This document shows, piece after piece, positions 33,268 through 44,573 of a stretch of 64,000 nt of DNA; position 1 is the stretch's first letter, and every line of letters starts with the position of its first letter. The notes beneath the pieces are model-generated. The model made no database searches and was not told the origin of the DNA. It worked only from the letters and a program-made list of their open reading frames with translations. Origin of the DNA: Dryococelus australis (Eukaryota; Arthropoda; Insecta; Phasmatodea; Phasmatidae); contig CM056993.1 of NCBI GenBank assembly GCA_029891345.1, positions 272,150,900 through 272,214,899 on the forward strand, read 5' to 3'. Made by a program: the position numbers and the translations under genes.

Positions 33268-33400
33268 GCTTGCGCCTGTCCCGCCCGTCGTACTCTCCGG
33301 CTCTTTATCCCGCACGCCTTGCATCATTATCTCATCGTCGCCAAGGTCGCGCCATGTCTATCCCACTACGGAACTCCCTTGCATCATCGGCGGCCAAGGT
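33268..33400 (-). promoter_or_regulatory. Putative HAO promoter with two TGATGCAA elements
   Basis: On the minus strand TGATGCAA occurs twice, at 33326-33319 and 33386-33379, exactly 60 bp apart. Each lies in a longer imperfect repeat (TTGCATCAT ... GCCAAGGTCGC on the plus strand). TGATGCAA matches the composite C/EBP-ATF (CARE) type site. A TATA-like GATAAAG is at 33309-33303. The region is G+C-rich and free of repeats up to 33553. The start site is not known. Confidence 0.35.
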
Positions 33401-33553
33401 CGCCGCCTTATCGCACCGCGTCATCTCTTACTGCAAGTGTTATCGCGCGGAGACAACGTCAACTTTACTACGTCTGTCGGGGGCGCGTGTTCGCAAAGGT
33501 GACGGCTGATTGCGTCATCGTAACAACCACCGGTGAGCGGCTTACTCGAGTGG

Positions 33554-33892
33554 GGCCGTGTCCAAATTCGCCTGAAGTACATACTTGTGCGTACCTGTCC
33601 ACGGAAGGGCCGTCGAAAGTGCTGTCCGAACTGCAAGTGAAGTATGCGAGTACACAAGTAAACGAAGTTGTATACTTCTCGCATACTTGCGGAATATGAG
33701 AAGCAATTTGTAGGTTACAATTGATTTCCGACATAATTATTTTATATAAAGTATAATAGGGCAACATTACTGCTTCGTAGACATAGAATTTTGAACTGAG
33801 TAAATAACCATCGCAAGTTTTACCTTTAAAAAAAGGTCTAAGCAATAAATTCGTATTAGGCTTATGTTCCTAACCTAGAGAAGCTAAGATAA
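33554..33892 (+). mobile_element. PIF/Harbinger-like MITE, right part missing
   Basis: Begins GGCCGTGTCCAAATTCGCC and is collinear with 3350-3700 (about 85-90% alike by eye). The right half and right end are absent. Confidence 0.75.
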
Positions 33893-34189
33893 GGGGGAGG
33901 GAGGACACCTGCCTAATGACGACAACGCTGAGTACACGTCGTTTTGAGTAAAACAGTTTCGCCTAATTTTAGGCAATACAAAATAGGCAAAATTGCTGTT
34001 TGGTTAAATTACTTTTAGGCAAAACCAAGAGCTCCCACAACGCTGACACTACTACCCAACTAACCTACCAGCCATCTGGACACTGTTATAGTTTTCTGTT
34101 AACTGAGTAATTCTGAAGTCAAACTTTGAAAGCTGAGTTGTGTAAAGAGTTTTACGTCTAGTAAAAAAAAAAATGTAAGTTCCTTAAAA

Positions 34190-34614
34190 GTGGGATGGAC
34201 CCCCGCGTTTTTTGTGAAATAATTGTTTGCGCGAATACGCGTATCTCGGTAAATAAATGTTTCTACAAATACGTCTTTTTGTAAAAAAAGATATTAAAAA
34301 AAAAATTACCTATGCCCATATTTTTTTACTCTTGTGACATTAAGTGTATTCTTGGAGAAAAAAATTGAAAGAAATGGTCGGATATCGCATTTTTAAACCT
34401 TACCTAGGCAGTTTCCTTAAGCGGCAAGAGAAAAGTACAAAGATACGGGTCTGTGGTCTTTCATCGCGTGTAATAAAACCCCACTGTTACAGATGTAATT
34501 TGCACAGTATAGCGTTACGACGGAAACACTGCACGCCTTGCGCGTAGGAGCGACGAGGCACTAGGCGTGCGCGTTAGTGTCGCGTATCGCTCCCTCGCTT
34601 CTTGACCTTGGACG
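34190..34614 (+). repeat. Dispersed repeat R4, copy 2
   Basis: Collinear with 26069-26474. It contains an extra GC-rich stretch near 34536-34580 relative to copy 1. Confidence 0.7.
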
Positions 34615-35645
34615 AGGGGTTCCCAAGGGAGTTCATTCCACTCTTAAGCTTACGTGCGGCCTCCGTAAGGAAATATCGCGACGGCGATGGAAAATGACAC
34701 GAAGAAGCTTCGCGCGTACTCTGTTTCCTCGCAATTGCAAGCGGTGACTAGATGTTATTACACCAGTCTGTACAACCAAGTAATAGTTTCGCCGCTATAG
34801 TTTGAAACGCTGTTTTATTTAATAACAAGTATCGTAAACAATAACCAAATTTATAAATCAACAACAAAATATCGACTTTCATTTCTGTCCTGAAAAAAGA
34901 TTTACATTAAAATGCAATTTTTTTTTACATTAGAATAGACACAAGTGCATACAATGATATCCATATGACAACTAAGGGAGCCCGCTTAGCAGTGGAGTCA
35001 CGAGATAGCTAAGTGTGCAGAAGTGAGATGAAGTGGCGTTTCTGTTGATGTGGGCGTACCCGTCCGCTGATTCGCTGCACGTGGCTCTGTGAACGGAGCT
35101 TGCTTGTGTCCTATGCTTAGTACACACGGACATATTTCTTGTACAAGAAAGTGAAAATAAAGGTGAACAAGAAATTGAACACAAAAGTGCCTACTAGCTA
35201 GTACGCACGGAGTTGTGTGATCCATACACACGACACAAGCTAGTGATCAAGAAAGTGGATGGTTGATGTCAACTATGTATGATTTAGAAGCAGTTTTTGG
35301 GGTTGTGGGGGTAATCTGTGCATTATCAATAGAATCTACTATAAAAATAGAATAAAAAGATTTAGTCCAATCAGACATATTTCTAGCAATAAATATGTAC
35401 ACGTGTAGAATATCTACAATGACTCACAGAATTATTCATACACAGAATTATTTACAAGATAGAGGTAATATTAAACATTTTATCGTATTATAAACATTAA
35501 CATATCTGCTTATTGCCAGCATCAACAAAATTCATGTTTTGTTTACATTCAACTTCTACAAGAAAGATGGTGAAAAATAGGATCGTCGCTATATGGCACT
35601 AGCTAGTATACAAGCCCTTGTGTGCTAGAAACTACCATATTCGGA
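34615..35645. other. Intergenic; diverged local repeats only
   Basis: Words such as CTAGCTAGTA, CACACGGA and CAAGAAAGTG recur in both orientations between 35100 and 35620, suggesting an eroded fold-back element whose ends I cannot place. Confidence 0.35.
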
Positions 35646-36193
35646 GGCCGTTCACACCATCGAGGTTCGAAACTCGATTTCAGATCGGATCTAAGATCGA
35701 CACAGAAAACTGTTGTACCATTCGAGTTCAGAGCTGGACTGGAGATCGAGATGAAGTTCATTTCAAACTGCCGAAATTGGTGGTTCCAAATCTCGATCCC
35801 AGATCAGCAGCCATCGTCGATAAATGTATTTTGAAAATATGCCAACAGATAGAACTACATTAGATTGTTTTCTTGGCAAATTAAAACAACATAATACGCA
35901 CTTGAATATTATTCAGTAAAATTCGTACAACAATAATTCACTTAATGCAGATAAAACATCGCACATCTAGTTCTATCTATAGCAAAAAATACGCCTACTT
36001 CCATGACGTAATATATTACAAACCAATAGCAAAATTCGTCTCACTTAGGAAGCAAGATCGACGAATCGAAGATCCAGACTGATGAAATTTCGTTGGTGCA
36101 ACACTTTTACATAAGAACCAATATCTAACTGGATCCTGGTTCGTAACTAGGATCATTCGATCTCGAATCGGAGAATATGTGGTGCAACTGGGC
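35646..36193. mobile_element. MITE with GGCCGTTCACACCA / GCCCAGTTGCACCA ends
   Basis: The two ends are inverted and similar over about 14 bp, each followed by GATCG/CGATC-rich sequence (GATTTCAGATCGGATC on the left; GATTCGAGATCGAATG reversed on the right). 548 bp, non-coding. Confidence 0.55.
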
Positions 36194-37042
36194 ATAAGTC
36201 CGTGGAAAAATTATTTTTATAAGTTATGAGTTAAAAATTAAGTATGATTTTGAAAAATAAAAACCTGCACAACAGTCTGCGTAGAGGGAAATGTGACCAT
36301 ATTGAGATATTTGTTTGTAATGTTAAACTTAACAAGATATGCTCGGAACTGTAAAGACCCGCCGCTTACGTAGCTAGTCGTCTAGGAACTTACTGTGTGT
36401 AGAAGCCAGGATGTCGGTCAAGGATAGTCTTCCGGCGGCTGGCCTTACTAGACCTTGTTCTCAGCTGATCTCACGAGGAAAAAGTGTCCACTGGTTTCTC
36501 ACACTGCTCCACTTCACGTGTAGCAACACGCTTCCAAAATGCCGCACAGTTTTACCTGACATGACACAAACATGAAAGAGTCTTTCATGGAGAATACGAG
36601 CGGGGTCCTTTCTTCTGAGACTCCTTTTAATTTCTCTAATTAACTGCCCATTATCATTTTCCCATGACCGCTTATTATGTTCACTGCCTAATCTATGTGG
36701 TGTGATGCTCCTAATACAGGCACAGTGTTCAGAGGCAACACGCGAGATTTTATTTTTTAAATAATTTTTTTAAAGATTCCTCTTTGTGCCCAGATATGTA
36801 AATTAAGAACTGACTTGCATACTACACTACCTAAAACATACATCTTAAAAGTTACGCACGTACATTGCGAGCAATGGGATTCGAACCCAGCAACGTAGTG
36901 TTGGACAGTCTAGGTAATTACGCAGCCTGTACGTTCATTAGTCAGTCGATTCAAAATAAATCACAGTATGTGCACTATACAGTACAATCATAAACGCCAT
37001 GTACAAACTTTGTGAGACGATTCATTGTAGTAAATGAGGTAA
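36194..37042. other. Intergenic, includes tRNA-like relic
   Basis: Apart from the tRNA-like arm at 36855-36935 nothing is recognised. Confidence 0.4.
36855..36935 (-). repeat. tRNA-like relic with perfect T-arm
   Basis: The minus strand carries TGGGTTCGAATCCCA, a complete T-arm and pol III B box. No matching acceptor stem or A box is evident, so it is more likely a SINE or tRNA fragment than a tRNA gene. Confidence 0.4.
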
Positions 37043-37345
37043 AGGCTGTTTAATGGAAATTGAGTACTTTTAAACTCTCTACTTTAAGATCTTCTTGTAT
37101 GTAGAGTGTATTCATCCACCAAATGTAAAATCAACATTGTCAAGGGCATCATCGCTTCATTCCTGCGTCGGTCAAGTGAAACTATGGAATTATTAGAAAA
37201 GTAAATAGTTTACAAAATTGCTAATCCCTACACTTGTAAGCATTAAAAAACAAAACACAAAATAGATCATTTCAATATTCACAAATGTTCGCCTAGCACT
37301 TTTAATTAAACGTTATAACATCGAACTACTTTCACTCCTTCGTTA

Positions 37346-37398
37346 AAGGCTATTCACGGTAATGTGAGCACTTTTGAAAGCCCTCTCGTTTTGGAATA

Positions 37399-37461
<63 letters not shown>

Positions 37462-37464
37462 ATG

Positions 37465-37511
<47 letters not shown>

Positions 37512-37659
37512 AGCCTATGACGTTAACTTCCGAGTACGGTGGAGTTCATTTCTTACATTGCAATATTTATTTTTAACAGATGGTTAAGGAATTAAAAAAT
37601 TGCAGAAAGTAGAAAGTAACTCGTGCTTAAAGAGTTCTCACTTTGCCGTGAACAGCCTA
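37346..37659 (+). mobile_element. Short-form MITE S inserted in L, with microsatellite
   Basis: Ends AGGCTATTCACGGTAATGTG and CCGTGAACAGCCTA. The interior is S-like, but the usual GGAATAATAG junction is replaced by an expanded (TG)n(TATG)n(TA)n tract at 37402-37506. Confidence 0.8.
37402..37506. repeat. (TG)n(TATG)n(TA)n microsatellite
   Basis: About 21 TG units, then about six TATG-type units, then about 18 TA units. The three phases are contiguous. Confidence 0.95.
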
Positions 37660-37992
37660 TACCATCATCTTTATAGGATGCATGCCACAAGCGTAATTGT
37701 TGAAATGTATGCCTATGTCGGTAGGGGCACTGAGGTTTTTAAAAGGTTGATTTCAAAATTGCTCACTCTGTATTCTAAGAGGATTTCGTAAATTTTAGCG
37801 GTCGTCTCATTTGAATGTAACATGATTCCGGGCTGTGATCACTTTTACCCGCCACCAATGACCGTAAGTTGGTCACCTATCTAACACTTAAACTGCTTTG
37901 CAGGGTGTTTCAAATACAGGTTTATCTTTATGAAGCCAGTAAACGTGTGCCCGAGATGCTTATCTACCAAAGGAAAAACACTTCATTACTAA

Positions 37993-38417
37993 GGGCTGTT
38001 CATGATAAAGTGAGCACTTTTGAAATCAATCTTAGAAAAAATTCACTGCCCCTACCTGCATATATTTTAACGGGCGGAATGCGTAACATGTGTCCAGTAA
38101 AGTTGGCAACGATGCAGGGGAAAATAGTTATATATATTAACGTCGAACAAAAAGTGTTAGGTAACTATTTGTGAATACTTAAATTATTTCTCTCGCTTTA
38201 TGAATTTTTAAATACATCACGGAGTAAAAAAATGAGTTGATTTGTACAATATCTACTTTTCTAATAATTTCACAGTTTCACTTGACCGACGCATGAAGAA
38301 AGTGACGAGGCTCATGGCAATGTTAATTTTACATAAGGCGGAAGAACACACAGCGTGTATACAAGAATATCTTAAGCACGGCTTTCAAAAGTGCTCATTT
38401 TACCGTGAACAGCCTAT
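37993..38417 (-). mobile_element. Long-form MITE, family L
   Basis: Full-length reverse copy, from GGGCTGTTCATGATAAAGTG to CCGTGAACAGCCTA. Confidence 0.85.
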
Positions 38418-38722
38418 AGTCGAGCACATTTGAAACAACTTATTTTTTGATGCCCTCCAACAGGGCTGAAAACGGCGTATTCAGACTGCCGTTTCTCAAT
38501 ATATACGAAGCGGGTTCATGCGAATCTACGATATAGAAGTGCATTGGACTTTGCTAGGAGTGTCGTGTCTAATAAGATGACAGGGTCACCGCCAACAGTA
38601 CGGCGGGAACACTGCGCGCAAAGTTCGCATTACGCGTGGAGGCGACATCGCTTGACGTGCGCCGGCCGGCTTCAGCCCTAGCGCTTCACTGATTTCCGCC
38701 TCGCGCCATTTTGGCTATCCGA

Positions 38723-39266
38723 GGCCGCCTTCCATTCCTCACTGATTTCAGTGGTCAGTAATTTCATCAACGTCAGCTATTGATGTGCTGAAGGCACTGA
38801 TGGCCACTGGTGGTCGCATCTGAGACGTACCTTGTGCGAGGCTACAACCGTTACTGAAATCACTGATTTTACTGGCGTTTAAAACGTCAGTATTGTCAGG
38901 TGAACCCTATGTTTGGCGGGAAGTTCAAGTCATGTTCGAGGAAATTATATTAAAGGAAGATATAGGCGCTGAGGCAATCACTTAGATTATTGTGGGGCCG
39001 TCAAAAGATGCCCAAAAAGCAGTAGAAGGTGAGTAACATTTTCACTGTTTTAGTCCAAATGCTGTAATTAGTGAGGTTGGTGTGTCCGCCGTACTTGTTT
39101 ATATTTTCCTCCACCGGGGAATACTACTGCCACACACTCCGAAACAATGCGTTTACTGATGAGGAGAAATATTTGTTACTTACTGACGACTATTCCCCTT
39201 ATTGCTGGCGAACACTGATAAACCATCAGTGATTTCAGTGCTCGTCAGCAGTAACGGAAGGCGGCC
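38723..39266. mobile_element. MITE with GGCCGCCTTCC ends
   Basis: Left end GGCCGCCTTCCATTCCT and right end reversed GGCCGCCTTCCGTTACT. Subterminal CACTGATTTCAGTG palindromes recur near both ends and in the middle. 544 bp. The target duplication was not identified. Confidence 0.7.
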
Positions 39267-39516
39267 CGCCTAACAGTATGTTTTTAAGATACAGCAGTTT
39301 GAAAAGGCCTTTTAACGATGTTGGAGGGCTCCAAAACACTATCTACGACAAGCGTAATATCTTTATAAATACCATTCAATTCTCGCCTTTGGTGTGTTTT
39401 TCTTTTCGTGTGCAAACATACTGGGACACGTTTAATAAGATTTTCAAGAATTCTACAACGCAGTTCTAGGGTCAACTAGACGACCGCCTGAAGGATGTTT
39501 GTTACTGAGAAATTCG

Positions 39517-40029
<513 letters not shown>

Positions 40030-40264
40030 TAGACTATTCACGTTAAAGTGAGCACTTTTGGAAGTCCTCTCCTTTGGAATAATAGTCAATAAATATACTT
40101 TATTGTGTCCCTAGACGAAAACTGCAGGGTGTGGTGGATTATATACAGTATGTTTATTACTTACATGGCAATATTTATTTTAAAATGTGGTTACAGGATA
40201 AGAAATGGCTGAAAGGAGAAAGTAACTAGGGCCTCAAAAGTGCTCACTTTACCGTGAACAGCCT
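40030..40264 (+). mobile_element. Short-form MITE, family S (reference copy)
   Basis: 235 bp, from AGACTATTCACGTTAAAGTG to CCGTGAACAGCCTA. It shares ends with family L but not the interior. Confidence 0.85.
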
Positions 40265-40439
40265 ATACTTAAGTATTTAAGAGTACTTATAAGTAATTAC
40301 TACATTTTAAACGGTGTTTCGTGCAAGTATAAACTAATTAATTTGTTGGTGTCAAGTCTAAGCACACCTATATCATCTAACATTTGTCATCCCCCTCCCC
40401 ACCCTCGCATTGTGGTGTATGCAGTGGTGTAAGTTATTC

Positions 40440-40830
40440 CCCTGCGATGGGCACTCGATTTAAGCCCACAATCCTTCATTTCTACAACTTTTGCGAGAGA
40501 CAATTTTTTTTAAATCCAAACGGAACCGATATTGTAAAATCCTCTTACAATTTTGTTACAAATTGTTTTTATTGTGTAGTCTAACTTTTCAACACAAAAA
40601 TTATATACTTGTATCCAATTAATTAACGAAAATTGTGTTTATTTAATAATTAGTTAAAATTGTACAATTTTTTTGTGTTGAAAAATTATACTACATAATA
40701 AAAACAATTTCTAACAAAGTTGTAAGAGGATTGTACAATATCGGCTCCCGTTTGGGTTCAAAAAATTAATTCTCGTAAAAGCTGTATAAATGGGAGATCG
40801 TGGCCTTGAGTTCCAGCGCTATTGGTCCAG
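40440..40830. mobile_element. Fold-back MITE with arms of about 160 bp
   Basis: The left arm, about 40440-40612, and the right arm, about 40660-40830, are inverted copies. Shared words: CCGATATTGTA, AATCCTCTTACAA, AAATTGTTTTTATT and TTTTTCAACACAAAAA. The loop is about 50 bp and AT-rich. By eye identity is about 85%. Confidence 0.75.
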
Positions 40831-40959
40831 TGTGCGAGGAATAGCTGCGGGTAGGCGGGCATCTCGGGTGGCGAGCTTTAGAAGCATCGCCGCTTCCTTC
40901 AGCAAGTAAATTACGTCATCAGACTTGTGCACGGTGGTGGCGGTGTTGTTGAACAGCAG
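40819..40959 (-). CDS. Possible orphan terminal exon, product unknown
   Basis: On the minus strand, after an acceptor-like CTTCTTTGCATGAGCACTAGCAG context (AG at 40961-40960), an open frame runs 46 codons to TAG at 40821-40819. Segments read LLFNNTATTVHKSDDVIYLL, then KEAAMLLKLATRDAR and LPAAIPRTLDQ. The helix-like composition and the G+C-rich codons resemble the HAO and Prdx6 exons rather than the AT-rich flanks. The stop lies at the edge of the fold-back MITE, so the element may supply the 3' end. I recognise no family and see no partner exon. The plus-strand frame over the same bases looks less protein-like. Confidence 0.25.
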   Translation of the reverse strand: MLFNNTATTVHKSDDVIYLLKEAAMLLKLATRDARLPAAIPRTLDQ

Positions 40960-41127
40960 CTGCTAGTGCTCATGCAAAGAAGCTTGCGATTTCATGATGA
41001 GTTGATCCCTTCAGCACAGGAGCGCGTGAACTCAGGGTCACATAGCAGCTGCCGTCAGCGTCACGGGACAAGATTCGTTCGCCTTGTTACGGTATTAGCA
41101 AATATAATGAAGAGCACATGTTTGTAA

Positions 41128-41553
41128 AGGCTTTTCACGATAAAGAGAGCACTTTACAAATGAACCTAAGAAAAAAGTCACTACCCATGCATGCATATAT
41201 TCTAATGGCCGCACTGAGAGATATTCGCCGAGTAAAGTTGGTAACAATGGATGGAAAGTAGTTCCATATCTTAATGTCGAATAAAAAGTGTTAGGTAACC
41301 ATTTTTGATAACTTAAAATTAATTCTTTCACTTTCTGTTTTTTTTTTTTTTATGCATGGAAGTGTAAAAATTAGCAGATTTGTAAAGTATTTACGTTTCT
41401 AATAATTTCACAGTTTCACTTGACCGGCGCATGAATAAAGTAATGTGGTCCATGATAATGTTAATCTTGTATAAGGCGGAAGAATACACAACGTGCGTAC
41501 AAGTATATCTTAAGCAGGGCTGTCAAATGTGCTCATTTTATCGTGAATAGCCT
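41128..41553 (-). mobile_element. Long-form MITE, family L
   Basis: Full-length reverse copy, from AGGCTTTTCACGATAAAGAG to TCGTGAATAGCCTA. Confidence 0.85.
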
Positions 41554-41651
41554 ATACATGCCAGAATTGTTGCATGTTATTAATGTCCCACGGACTTGAT
41601 ACTTCGTTAAGTCCCTCATACAATCTCCTTCTTGTGTGCCATCTTTAGGGC

Positions 41652-41652
<1 letters not shown>

Positions 41653-41728
<76 letters not shown>
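41653..41728. repeat. (TA)n microsatellite
   Basis: About 38 TA units. Confidence 0.95.
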
Positions 41729-41729
<1 letters not shown>

Positions 41730-43184
41730 TTAAATACACGTCCACTAGTGTACGTTACCAGTTCAAAAATTTAAAGCGTCCCCTTTCTTTTCAAAAAGGA
41801 CTGTGTGATCCCATGAAACATCACAACAATTATTGTTTTTAGGTGGCTCTATTTTTTAAAATAACGTAATCTGACAAAAAAATGAAGAGTTCAATTCGTC
41901 CTTAATTCTTTGATTTTTAATTGAGTGCTGAGTTTGGCGCAGTGCGGTATATCTGTTTTGAAATACACATACATACGAAATTTTAAAGAGTTGTATTATT
42001 AATATTTCTGAATAGCAGAAGTAGGTATTTGCAAATTTGATACATTTAAAGTTATCAGTTCAGATAAAAATCATTACGTATATATTATAAATGATATCTC
42101 CTATTTTTTTCAGGAAACGTTTAAAAATAAATTGCTCTGTGAATATGATAAACATTATTTATTTAATGTGTTTTTTTCTTCACTAGTAACTTTTGTAAAC
42201 GAAGATGAATAATTTAATTTGAAGCTAAGTCCGTGCTTCCTAAGATAAACAGGACAACTTACACATGTACTTAGTTATTTTTATGTAATACTTAACCACC
42301 TGTGAAGTAGTTTCTAGGGATACGCGTTTCAAGCTGCTAATGCATTTTCAATTACTACTGCGGAGGCTTAAATAAAACATTTTCATGCAGTTATAACAGT
42401 GCAAGTTCATATCCACACGAGGTGTGTGCGCTAATGTGTAGCAGTGGAAAAAATACGCTTGCTGAATAACTTAAGCCAGCCTTGCGCTCACCCATAGACA
42501 TGTTTACAAATGAAAAAAATAAATACAGCTTCATTGTCGATGAAATAAATCCGTGTGTAATCACAACGCCTCATGCGGTAATATACTAGTGTGAATATTT
42601 TTTTTAGTTGCTGTGACACAATTAGACAAACAGGCGGCTATCTAAATAATCTGTGTGATGTTTCATACTTCTGCTATCTAAATTGCAAAACTTGGATGGA
42701 ACAGGTGTAACGTATAGTCAAAACAATCTGAAAGTACTGAATATATTTGATAACGTTTCTGTATTCAAACATATCACGAAACAGAAGGAATTTATTGTTT
42801 ATTGTTTCAAATACTACAGTGTACAAACCAATCTTCAGCTAAATCAAGTTAATAAATCACAGAAAAATACAATTTTAAAGGAAAAAACTTCTATTCTGCC
42901 ATACTGAGTTGCAGTTGCCATGCAGATTAATGAACTTTATGTGAGTATCTTAACAAGTTGAATTTCAAGGCAGCCAGCAGTCTTGGGTAGCAAGTTTGAT
43001 ATGGAAGAATACATTGGGAAAATTAATATAATAAAGTGAGATTTTTCTGGGGAGGGGGAGGGGGAGGTAAAGCGCTTTTGAATGCGAAGAAGCTATGACG
43101 TAGGTTTACTGCAATTTTTACACAAAATATTTAACATGGAACGTTCAGTTCGGCATAAGGTGTAATTTATTACGAGTGTGTATG

Positions 43185-43230
<46 letters not shown>

Positions 43231-43827
43231 TTCACACATAATACATTCACAAATAATACATTCATAATGGCTCGGGTTCCTGCCAGCTTTCGAGATGTAA
43301 ACTCATCATTCTCACGCACTGGTATATGTATAAGTAGCAATTACATGTTCATATTTATGCATGCAGTAAGGTAGATGTAACAATGCCCTCTGGTGTAATC
43401 TCTGCATCATTATTGTTTCCCCTACATTCTTGATTCGTCCCAACCTACGAGTAAACTGCGACATGGAGCCACATTGGTTGCCTACTCATAAGGAGCATGC
43501 ACTGCGTGGTTTGACATTCCGCAGCACCGCCATTAAAACTTCTTGAGAAACGGTAGGTTGAGCAGAAATAATTGACTCATTACACTCATTGCCTGCTTCA
43601 TCACGACCTGCAGATCGGAATATTCGTATCAAGCCACTGCCGTAAACGAACACACATTTGCATTAACATAACTCGAGTGTGCATATTACTATAGTCGCAC
43701 AATTCTTGTTTAATTATCCGCATGTGATAAGATTTTATATGCAAATTTTTCTTACAATAGTTATTCAATTTTTAAAGAGGTATATGAGTTTCACGTATTT
43801 TTATCCCAGACAGCTAAGATACGCATA
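41729..43827. other. Intergenic upstream of Prdx6, little structure
   Basis: AT-rich. A short TG/TA/CA microsatellite at 43178-43230 and a G run near 43050 are the only features. No exon is supported. Confidence 0.4.
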
Positions 43828-44169
43828 GTACGTTCACGTATAACTGAGCAGTTTTGAAATCAACCTTTAAGAAAGTTGCCGCCTCTCCCTGCGTATTATA
43901 CCTGTATTGGCGAAAGTAGTCCAATGCTTTAAAGGTGAATTAAAATAGGTTGTAATCTGTTGTTTTTAATGCGTATAAGAACACGAATCATCAAATTGGT
44001 AAAATATTTACTTTCCTGATAATTTCACTGATTCACTTGACCGACGTATGAATAAAGTGATGAGGCCCATGCCAATGTTAATTTTACATAATGCGGAATA
44101 ATAAACAACGTGCATACAAGTATATTGTCAGCAGGGCTTTCAAAAGCGCTCATTTTACCGTGTACAGCG
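43828..44169 (-). mobile_element. Family L MITE, internally deleted
   Basis: Reverse copy with one weak end (CGTTCACGTATAACTGAGCA) and one clear end (CATTTTACCGTGTACAGCG). It lacks about 80 bp. It is the nearest repeat upstream of Prdx6, about 250 bp from the TATA-like box. Confidence 0.75.
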
Positions 44170-44421
44170 TTTATTTGTATCTTGGAGGAAATAAATATGA
44201 AATGATACGAAGTCTTACATCAGCTACGGGCCTATATTTTGGAGTCTGATATCCATCAACGCCTGGATTAGATACAGGCCAAATAAATCTTATTCATATC
44301 TCGAAAGTGGTTATCGCGAGGCTCGCCTTTACATCAGCGTGATGATGAAACGGTGGTTGTGTTTACGCTGGGCTTGTTTGCTTATCGGCTAAGAGGCAGG
44401 TGACCTTCACCGCCTCAGCGT

Positions 44422-44456
44422 GGATAAAAACGCAGCAGATACAGTCGCATGCAGTA
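44422..44456 (+). promoter_or_regulatory. Putative Prdx6 core promoter
   Basis: A TATA-like GGATAAAAACG (44422-44432) lies about 30 bp before GCAGTAGT (A at 44453), an arthropod initiator-like CAGT. This would give a 5' leader of about 38 nt before the ATG at 44491. The region is G+C-rich and lacks repeats. Not experimentally supported. Confidence 0.45.
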
Positions 44457-44490
44457 GTCTACAGTCTGCTGAAGAGACACACGCATCAAC

Positions 44491-44573
44491 ATGAGGCTAG
44501 GAGCGACCATCCCCAACTTCAAGGCGGAGACCACCCAGGGACCCATCCAGTTCTACGACTGGGTCGGCGACTC
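44491..44573 (+). CDS. PRDX6: Prdx6 exon 1
   Basis: Encodes [20 protein letters not shown] and FYDWVGD plus two bases of Ser28. Donor GTGAGTA. The start is the only in-frame ATG that gives the expected family N-terminus. Confidence 0.95.

Larger units (their letters stand above)
37043..37781 (+). mobile_element. Family L MITE split by a nested S MITE
   Basis: Left part 37043-37345 (AGGCTGTTTAATGGAAATTG onward). Right part 37660-37781 continues the L interior and ends near GCTCACTCTGTATTC. The break is at a TA in the CGTTACC segment. Confidence 0.8.

Noticed and set aside
33217-33699. 160-codon plus-strand open frame
   Set aside because: It overlaps HAO exon 1 and promoter on the opposite strand and runs into a MITE. 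The G+C-rich sequence leaves it open by chance.
37869-38174. Recurring peptide resembling '[15 protein letters not shown] ... VKLVTMDGK' in several places
   Set aside because: It is the same L-family MITE read in one frame. Frame and stops are not conserved among copies, so it is not a gene family.
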